A program made the position numbers and the translations under genes. Shown one piece after another: positions 56,515-64,000 of a stretch of 64,000 bases of DNA. The stretch is from Yponomeuta sedellus (taxonomy: Eukaryota > Arthropoda > Insecta > Lepidoptera > Yponomeutidae): positions 9,207,303 through 9,271,302 of the forward strand of contig OW203722.1 of NCBI GenBank assembly GCA_934045075.1, in the 5' to 3' direction. A model generated the notes under the pieces. It did no database searches and had not been told where the DNA came from. It saw only the letters and a list, made by a program, of their open reading frames with translations. Position 1 is the first letter of the stretch, and every line of letters starts with the position of its first letter.

Positions 56515-57736
56515 TTCCGATACAAAAATATTATCTAAATTAATCTGTGAAGAAATGTCATGGGTGGTTTTGGCATTGTAAGGAAAGAGGCACTGTTGGC
56601 GACATTGTATCTGAAAAAAGATAAATAGTGACTACGAACGGCTCTTGCCTCTTCAAACTGGGGGTGGCTTATGACCAGCGTGGCCGAGAAGGGGTTTATT
56701 GAGCGATTGAAATCTATAATGTGGGTCACTTGGATGATAAACATTGACAAAGAGTTATATTTTCTTTACGATCACCCAGAAGCCAAAGGGCTCCATATTA
56801 ACAAATGCTATGTCAAAGGAAATGTCCTAAATATGGCTTTAGGACATTACGACAAACGTTAAATGACGTTAAAACCTACAAATTATAAAATATTGTTTCA
56901 TTTTTTTTATATATACATTAAGGAACATTAACTTACAATTAGTTGCCTAATCTAGCTACAACATAAAAAATGACTGCTAAAAACTCCTAACAAGCTGTTT
57001 TCCTCTTATTATCCCAAGGATTAAACTCAAATGATACTATTCATTCTAAGTCGCACATCAGCCTGCCATTTTGAAGTTTATTTAATGGTGTGTAAAACCG
57101 GTAACAAGCAGTCAATAACATATCTTCATAATAGGCTTAGCAATGAACATCTAAAATCTCACCCAAAGCATACACACACGTGTAAACAAGCCACAAAGTA
57201 GTTATTAGTGACTATTACGTCCGTATCGACAAAACTGTCATACAAAAAAATAACAACATTACATAACAAAATACATTACAACAAAAAGGATGAAAATGCC
57301 CAATAATACACAATATTTGCTGCAAACGTCCAACCAGATTTCCACCGCTGAACTGCTTATTCTAACCCACGAAAATGCTAGCAACACGTCGTACACCATA
57401 AACGTGAAACGTCACTCGCGTAAAGTGGGAAAACTGCTCTGTATTTTCTCCGCACCACATTGGAAATCAACGTCTTGAAGCTAACACACTTTGTGTTGCT
57501 ACGTTATTCAGATTAAAAGTACCTAAGTTGTGTACGCTCCTGAAAATATGGCGGCTACGTGACGCCGTTTCAGGTGGCATGAAGATTTAAGTCATAATCT
57601 TCCTGTTTTGTCAACCTCGCTTCTTAAGACGGCCCCTCAAGGAGAAATTCCCCTACAAACTTGCCGAATTGCAATTATTATTAAACTTTATCGTTTAGAC
57701 AAAATCGAAGTTTGTTTTTGTTACACATTATTGCAC
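56515..57736. other. AT-rich DNA, no gene recognised
   Basis: Frames of 62-71 aa only. Confidence 0.5.
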
Positions 57737-57748
57737 AACAAAACATAA

Positions 57749-58502
57749 TAACACTATTTTTATTTTTAATGCACTAACCCGTGCTAAAGAACAAATTTAA
57801 AAACCTATTTAGAGGCTAAAAATTTCACCCATGCCGGGATTCGAACCCGCAACCTCTGGCTATCCGTACCAGCGCTCTACCAATTGAGCCAATGGGCGAC
57901 TCACGGCATCAGTGAAATTTCGAACCTCTTTACAATATTCTCTGTATTACGTACAGGCAGCGACATCTGACTTAAGCAAATTGCATTACTTACAGCCCCG
58001 ACTACCTACTTTGCAGTTAGGTTTAACATCGGAACGATATCACTGTACCCACATGATAACACTATTTTTATTTTTAATGCACTAACCCGTGCTAAGGAAC
58101 AAATTTAAAAACCTATTTAGAGGCTAAAAATTTCACCCATGCCGGGATTCGAACCCGCAACCTCTGGCTATCCGCACCAGCGCTCTACCAATTGAGCCAA
58201 TGGGCGACTCACGGCATCAGTGAAATTTCGAACCTCTTAACAATATTCTCTGTATTACGTACAGGCAGCGACATCTGACTTAAGCAAATTGCATTACTTA
58301 CAGCCCCGACTACCTACTTTGCAGTTAGGTTTAACATCGGAACGATATCACTGTACCCACATGATAACACTATTTCACGAAATTTCACTGATGCCGTGAG
58401 TCGCCCATTGGCTCAATTGGTAGAGCGCTGGTACGGATAGCCAGAGGTTGCGGGTTCGAATCCCGGCATGGGTGAAATTTTTAGCCTCTAAATAGGTTTT
58501 TA
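57749..58502 (-). mobile_element. Multimeric tRNA-like SINE, single 12-bp target duplication
   Basis: AACAAAACATAA flanks the whole 754-bp block at 57737-57748 and 58503-58514. Inside are two head-to-tail units of 308 bp (57751-58058 and 58059-58366) differing at about three sites, then an oppositely oriented tRNA-like block (58376-58502). Each unit carries a tail, a tRNA-like block and a central segment. One flanking duplication argues that the multimer was inserted as one RNA copy. Confidence 0.82.
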
Positions 58503-58802
58503 AACAAAACATAAACATACAATGTGATAATAATTATGTACAAAGGCGGACTTATTTCAGCATAACAGAAGTTACTTCCAGCCAGCCTAAACATTAAGGA
58601 ATTTTAAAACAAAGAGAGAGGGTGTAGCAAATAAAATTCAAACAACATTTAGATTTGTTACGAGTACTAGTTTAGATTAGTTTGATCGTGCATGAAAAAT
58701 AAATAGCCTTGTGAATATATTTATTTATAATTAGTCTTAGGAGGCTATCATTTCATTTTTATTATTATTCTCAGTTGTAAGCACTAAAACTCTTGATTTG
58801 TA

Positions 58803-58900
58803 TCTCTCACCATCCCGGCAAGATGTGCATTAAGATCGTCCCGCCATCTTCACCTTGGTCTGCCGCGACGTTGGTGTCCATTTTGCGGAACCCAGTTCCT
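58803..58900 (-). pseudogene. LINE ORF2 C-terminal scrap
   Basis: The minus strand reads GRPR, a stop, then RWRDDLNAHLAGMVRD, a typical ORF2 terminus with one in-frame stop. Confidence 0.65.
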
Positions 58901-59145
58901 ATAATTATTTTGTGATAAATAAAGTTTGTTCAATACCTCGGCGGCATAGCGGCATCACGTCTGATTACAATGCCAGAGGAAGGTTTGATTCTGAATTGGG
59001 ACTGTTGGTTCAAATAGCCTCTGCCGGGTTGTGTATTTCTACGTGATATTCTTGGCTGGTTCAGGGTATCCTAATTAGGGACCACGACAAGTTATTGTGT
59101 TGTGTGAAAGTTGTTTTAACTATTTATATTCCAAAAATTACACTA

Positions 59146-59596
59146 AAAAAAAATATTTAAAAAAATAAAAGAACCCGACTGCAGTGATAAATCAACTGAA
59201 AGGGAAAAAATAAGATAATTTTATTTTCAAATGCTAATGTCGAATCAGAAGAGTTCATGCTGCTTTACTTGAGGGACCAAATAATATAACTTTATAAGCA
59301 TTATTTGCTCAAACTGTTGCATTTATTATTTTATATAAAATGATGCAGTCGGGACCCATTACTGTTTGTTTAAAGTTCTCTAATGGGTCCCGACTGCATC
59401 ATTTTATATAAAATAATAAATGCAACAGTTTGAGCAAATAATGCTTGTAAAGTTATATTATTTGGTCCCTCAAGTAAAGCAGCATGAACTCTTCTGATTC
59501 GACATTAGCATTTGAAAATAAAATTATCTTATTTTTTCCCTTTCAGTTGATTTATCACTGCAGTCGGGTTCTTTTATTTTTTTAAATATTTTTTTT
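59146..59596. repeat. Near-perfect palindrome, two 216-bp arms, 19-bp loop
   Basis: Left arm 59146-59361, right arm 59381-59596; I found one mismatch by eye (TTATAAGC versus TTACAAGC). Both ends of each arm carry CCCGACTGCA-type sequence in opposite orientation, so each arm looks like a small element with its own short terminal inverted repeats. Transcripts would form a ~216-bp duplex. No ORF is convincing. Confidence 0.92.
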
Positions 59597-61599
59597 ATTT
59601 TTGACCTTTTAGTGACTCAGTAAAACGATAAAATTTAAAGGTCCATCTGTTCTGTTTACATGCTTTAAATCGTTATATTATTTTATTTCCTAAATGAATT
59701 TTAGTTTATTGCTTTATTTTCTTTTGTTCGACAATGGACATGTCTCGGCAAATCATAAATATTTTTACTGATATACTTGTTTGATATAGTCATAGGTACC
59801 ACCTGCCTGCATTAAAAATTTATGTCGTACGATATTTTTTAGCTAGTATAATGAATATGGTCTAATGGTGTTAAACTATCTAGAATATTTGCAAAGGAAA
59901 CGACAGATTTTTTTCTTTATTATCCTTACATAAATTGTCTGTTTTTTGCGTAGCCTAAAAACGCTCCACTGCACCTAGTTATTTAATGTTAACGATTGTA
60001 GGTGGGGACTGGAATAGTCACGAATTATCTCTTCGACCTGAACGGCGCTCAGCTTTCGACATCTCCAGAGTAGAATTCTTCGTGCTTGCATTGCTGGGCC
60101 CAGTCTTCGGTCTCGCTAAGTACTTAGGATAAGGACTTGTAAATGGGAACATAAATGGTCTGAGCCTTCAGCTGCGGCCTGTACAAAGGCGCGACAGGTT
60201 TCCTCCTAACAACAACTCTAAGTAACTGTCGCGGCCTTCGGCCGCGCTAATAGTCTCTCCATTTGGCATCAGCGTAAATAGAGCTCAGCATTTCGAATCG
60301 CCGTGGGAGTATACCTCTAGCCCGCTTCACAGCCTTCGGCTGTGCCGCGACCTGTATTGAGCTCGGCCTTCAACCTCGTCGCGGCAAAATTGCTCGCACC
60401 CGCATGATGGGGCTCGGCCTTCGGCCTGGCGTAGTTATTTAGAGTTGTGGCATGGGCGTGGAGACATACAAAATCTTGGTTTTCTGAATGCCAAAATATT
60501 ACCGGTATTAAAATGAAACTATAACAAATTCATCTTGAGGTGGCCCCCTAAAGCATTGAAAAATTTTACTGAATATTTAGGTGTAGATAAGCAATCTTTG
60601 GTCTCACAAGTGAACAGGAAACCTAACACAAAATTATAATCTTATTTTCGGAGGAAACGAGATAAAATTCGCTAAGATGAATAGAGCTAGATTTTTTTTA
60701 AATTTCATGGGTCCTACGATACGAGGTCACGGAGGATCCGTCTTCGGTTACCAGTGAGAGCGTTCAAATATTTTTTTATCATTTATTGTTTCTTCTTTGA
60801 ACCCAGCTTGTCTGACTATGACCGCACAGGGGAAAAGGAGTTACATGCTACACTTTATATATTTTGTTCAGTTAGTTTTGGTCTAAGTGTCAGTAGGAAA
60901 TTAATATCAGTGTTAAGAAATTAATTATCTCAAACATACTCGGAAATGTTTGTGTTATTACCATGAAATAAAGCCACAAAGTTTCTCTTTTATGGCTCCC
61001 GCCTCACTTTACTGGCCTAAGCCAGTAAAGTACTCGTAAGTATGAAAATCCATTAACGTCCGCTGCTCTAACTTTTTAAATTTACTTACTAAAAATAAAC
61101 TGACCAAGGAAAAATTACATACAGCCAACCACCTACTTAGTTATGTAAGCATACTTGCAAGATTAAAAAAAAAACAATCTATGGTATTGGTTTTTGTGCG
61201 GTTAAACATGGTGCTCAAATATGTTAGTGTATTTAAAAAATAAAAAAGGCGGCAAACTAAATTATTATTTCTTAATTACCTAATAGTTATTTTAATATTA
61301 ATATTTCCTCGCATTGTTTGAGAAAAGCATTATACAATCCTCGGCCGGAACAGGGATTGCAGGACTCGTTCTACACAAATCCGTAGACGGCCTCGTCTAC
61401 GACTCGGCCGTCTATACCAAACTCGTCCAGCAATCCCTTACTTCTCGGCCTCTGCAGTAATGTATTATTACCCCCTATGAGGTTGATATTTCTTAAATTA
61501 ATGAGATAAACGAATGGCGTAGAAAGAAATAAACACTTTATAGGCATTATTACTTTCAGCACTTATACCGTTTCTATAGACGGTTTGTTCACATGTAGC
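59597..61599. other. Sparse DNA holding the GGCCTTCGGCC cluster
   Basis: CTTTACTGGCCTAAGCCAGTAAAG at 61012 is a small hairpin. No gene recognised. Confidence 0.5.
60040..60440. repeat. Cluster of GGCCTTCGGCC-type short palindromes
   Basis: At least four variants (CGCGGCCTTCGGCCGCG, CAGCCTTCGGCTG, CTCGGCCTTCAACCTCG, CTCGGCCTTCGGCC) in a GC-rich island within AT-rich DNA. A similar CTCGGCC context recurs at 61340-61450. Confidence 0.65.
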
Positions 61600-62590
61600 G
61601 CAAAGCTGATATTTTGTAAATTTATACATGTACTAGAATAAATATATGCCAGCGCCATCTAGTGGCTAAAAGTGGTACTGTAGGACAGGGTTTCAGCAGA
61701 CAAGAAGAGAAACGTTGTTTCAGCACTACAGCACGTACTTAGGGATCTATTTATTGAAGCAATATGAAACTTACTAAGGATTACGGATTAGTAACTGTAC
61801 TACTCGCACCACAGCGCAAAGCGAGGTATATTACCTACGTCACTAGTCGTGCCAATTATTAGTGGACAGTCAGTATTGGTCGAAGTGATTGGTCGAGTGC
61901 TCAAATACTATCCAATTTTGTTTAATATTATGTAGGGCCTTCGGACAAAACCATACCGCAATTTAGAACACAAACAGCGCCATCTGTGGTTGGGTAGAGG
62001 AACAAATGCTACAGTACTTTAATTACTTAGAAGTGAATATTATTTGTGTTGCGTTTGTTCTCTATTAATGCTGATTTTATGTAATCAACGACACCCGCAA
62101 AATTCTCTTTTAAATACTTTGCACGTGTTAGGCGTAGTTAAACAAAATTATATTTTTTAATTAAATGAATGATCCTTCTAGATCATTCATTTAATTAAAA
62201 TTTTTACATGTAGACCAAAGCCGAAATTATGTATACACATGTATTAGAATAAATAAAATATAGCAGCGCCATCAAGTGGCTAAAAGTGGTACTTTAATTG
62301 CTTAGAAGTAAATGTTATTTTTTGTTCCGTTGATTCTCTATTAATGCTGATTTTATGTAACCTACGTCATCCGCAAAATTCTGTTTTAAATATTTCACAC
62401 CTGTTAGGGGTAGTATTCGAATTCAATAAACTAAATATAACAGCGCCATCTAGTGGCTCCTAGCTGTACTTTAACGAAGCTTCTTAACGAATTTTATTTT
62501 TCGTCACGGTTCTGATCGCATAATTATGATTTTATATAGCCTATGACACCCGCGCAAGAATGCTGAATCGAATGACACCTTGTTTAACAA
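61600..62590. repeat. Four diverged tandem units with GCGCCATCTAGTGG-type motif
   Basis: Units around 61604-61680, 61970-62140, 62213-62420 and 62424-62590 share CAGCGCCATCTAGTGG, then TACTTTAATTGCTTAGAAGT, then TCTCTATTAATGCTGATTTT, then CACCCGCAAAATTCT. Spacing is irregular. Complement of the first motif fits the CTCF core consensus in two units; the other two have changes. Confidence 0.7.
62155..62200. repeat. Perfect 20-bp-arm hairpin
   Basis: Arms 62155-62174 and 62181-62200 around CTTCTA, between two units of the 61.6-62.6 kb array. Confidence 0.85.
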
Positions 62591-62624
62591 AATCTGACCA
62601 TTGGTTAAGGAGTTATGAGGGAAC

Positions 62625-62712
62625 ATAGAATCGGACATACTTACATACATACATACATACGCACTAAACACATTACCCTCCTTTTGGGCTACGCTGCAGT
62701 CGGGTAGAAAGG
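62625..62712. repeat. (CATA)n tract and repeat 3' end
   Basis: CATACATACATACATAC followed by CCTTTTGGGCTACGCTGCAG, an end sequence that often follows the array units above. Confidence 0.6.
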
Positions 62713-63339
62713 GTTGCCAGGTCAATGAAATTTGTTTGAGCATTCACTTTAAAAATATATAAAAACGTACACTAAAAAAAGAGTTAGACAATTTTGTAAC
62801 AAATCCCATCAGATCTTGACGAAATGTACGTGTAAACTCCTTTCAATTCACTAACAAATTTAGACATAATGACAAACAACCGTTTACAAGTTTGCCGTAC
62901 AAAGCATAAATGTAAACATGAAAACAGTGTGTAAGAAAGAAACGTATACGCTATATTATGTTATTGTCATAAGTTCATAACTGACCATTATTTCCGAAAG
63001 ACTGTTCTAACCCTGTCAATTTGTTCACAAAGTATTTTAGATCAAAACAAAGATACGTAAATCTTTATAGAGAGGCCAGATAGCCTTCGAGACGTAAATA
63101 AATCGCGTCGTAAATCTTTTCAGCTCTGTTTCACTGTAAATTGCATTCGTTATCGGCGATCAGGGTCCGGCTGCGGCCACTCCCTGGAAAATTGTATCTC
63201 GATGCAACTTACGAGTATTTTATTTTCCCACTTTTTTACGTGCACAATCTTGCACCTCAATTTCTGCCTCTTTCACTCCTGACGATGAGTTCCCCGTCAA
63301 CTGTGACACCAGAAATTTGTTTGACAGTTACTTGACAGT
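62713..63339. other. No gene seen
   Basis: Nothing supported. Confidence 0.5.
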
Positions 63340-63465
63340 CAGAGGCTGGACGGCTTGAAAACTCCTGACAGTAAAACAAGCCACTAGTCTTGCAAGCCTC
63401 CACCAATCCGGACTTGGTCCCCGTGCTGGAGTATAGCCTATAACTTCCTCAGGAAATAGACCATT
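63340..63465 (+). mobile_element. 5S-type SINE body fragment
   Basis: Diverged middle and 3' part of the family, lying head-on to the copy at 63484 and forming an inverted pair with it. Confidence 0.7.
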
Positions 63466-63483
63466 TCCCCTCAAACGAACGAA

Positions 63484-63838
63484 CCAACCCTTGTATGTCC
63501 CCATTGCTGGGGCACGGGTCTCTTCCTGCATCGTAGGAAGGTTAGGCCATACTCCACCACGGGGGCCAAGTTCGGGTTGGTGGAGGATTGTAAGACAGTG
63601 GCGGGCCTTACTGTCAGAAGTTATCAAGCCGCCCATAAGGCCTCTAACATGGCTTAACAACTGCTATTACATGATAGCCGGCACCAACGGCTAAGCGTGC
63701 CTTGCGAAGCACGGAAGCGCTCGGCAAAAATGCCACTAGTGGTAGTCGCGGGATGATCACCCATCCTGCACCTGACCGCGCCAGTTGTTGCTTATTTCAA
63801 GTGATTGATTCCAATCACTCGGTTCGACTAGGCCGTGA
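63484..63838 (-). mobile_element. 5S rRNA-like SINE, near full length
   Basis: Reverse orientation: starts with TGTCCCCATTGCTGGGGCAC and ends with the complement of the family 5' end (ACTAGGCCGTGAGCGCTT). A GAT-rich stretch (63870-63895) follows. Confidence 0.8.
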
Positions 63839-64000
63839 GCGCTTGCCCCTCGGTGGAGATATAATGGTTTGATAATGATGATGACGATGATGACAGTTAC
63901 TCCCTAGGCCTAGGGCACCTTTCTTCATTTGTCTTTATTTGAACTGTGCCGTCAGGGCCGAGTTTCATAAAACTACAATCGTTGTTTATTATGACAATTT

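Noticed and set aside
57751..58366. The 308-bp tandem repeat as a CRISPR array or satellite
   Set aside because: Only two units, no spacers, and each unit is a recognisable SINE with one flanking duplication for the whole block.

Overview
This is a repeat-dense, AT-rich insect genomic window, most likely from a moth or butterfly. The repeat families are of lepidopteran type: short retroposons with (GAT)n-like or A-rich tails, tRNA-headed SINEs, LINE 3' ends, and the element ending in the 'ggccaagtgcgagtc'-type motif. I recognise no host protein-coding exon, rRNA gene or functional tRNA gene. Apart from one retroelement, the short open reading frames are chance or repeat-derived. The window looks like intergenic or large-intron DNA filled by successive transposon insertions.

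The main coding feature is one apparently complete errantivirus-type Ty3/gypsy element (insect endogenous retrovirus) at 38008-45698. It has two identical 232-bp LTRs, a tRNA-Ser-like primer site, a purine tract, a 4-bp ACAT target duplication and three long uninterrupted ORFs: gag (437 aa), pol (frame open from 39980) and env (572 aa). Pol keeps every catalytic residue checked in protease, reverse transcriptase, RNase H and integrase. Env keeps a furin site and a C-terminal membrane anchor but shows no signal peptide in the unspliced ORF. Identical LTRs and intact frames point to a very recent insertion. It landed inside an older tRNA-derived SINE, so it is nested.

Layout. 1-20 kb: AT-rich background with scattered SINEs and LINE 3' ends; full-length copies of a 364-bp SINE whose 5' part resembles the 5S rRNA internal promoter lie at 11078 and 18173, with target-site duplications. 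20-24 kb: a Penelope-like element remnant with a 15-bp target duplication at 20743-21343, more 5S-type SINEs and a (CA)n tract. 24-34 kb: mostly sparse DNA with three copies of a ~240-bp repeat and a LINE ORF2 tail. 34-36 kb: a cluster of SINEs carrying tRNA-like sequences in one or both orientations, several with perfect target duplications. 36-37.4 kb: an inverted-repeat region and another LINE remnant. 38-45.7 kb: the errantivirus. 46-55 kb: sparse DNA with more SINEs. 55-64 kb: a hammerhead-ribozyme-like motif (56453-56486), a 754-bp multimeric SINE with a single target duplication (57749-58502), a near-perfect 216-bp-arm palindrome (59146-59596), a diverged array with CTCF-consensus-like sites (61.6-62.6 kb) and terminal 5S-type SINE copies.

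The errantivirus genes act together: Gag assembles particles, Pol processes, copies and integrates, and Env is a class I-like fusion glycoprotein of the baculovirus-F/errantivirus type. The SINEs encode no protein and must depend on LINE enzymes. The LINE and Penelope traces here are all broken.
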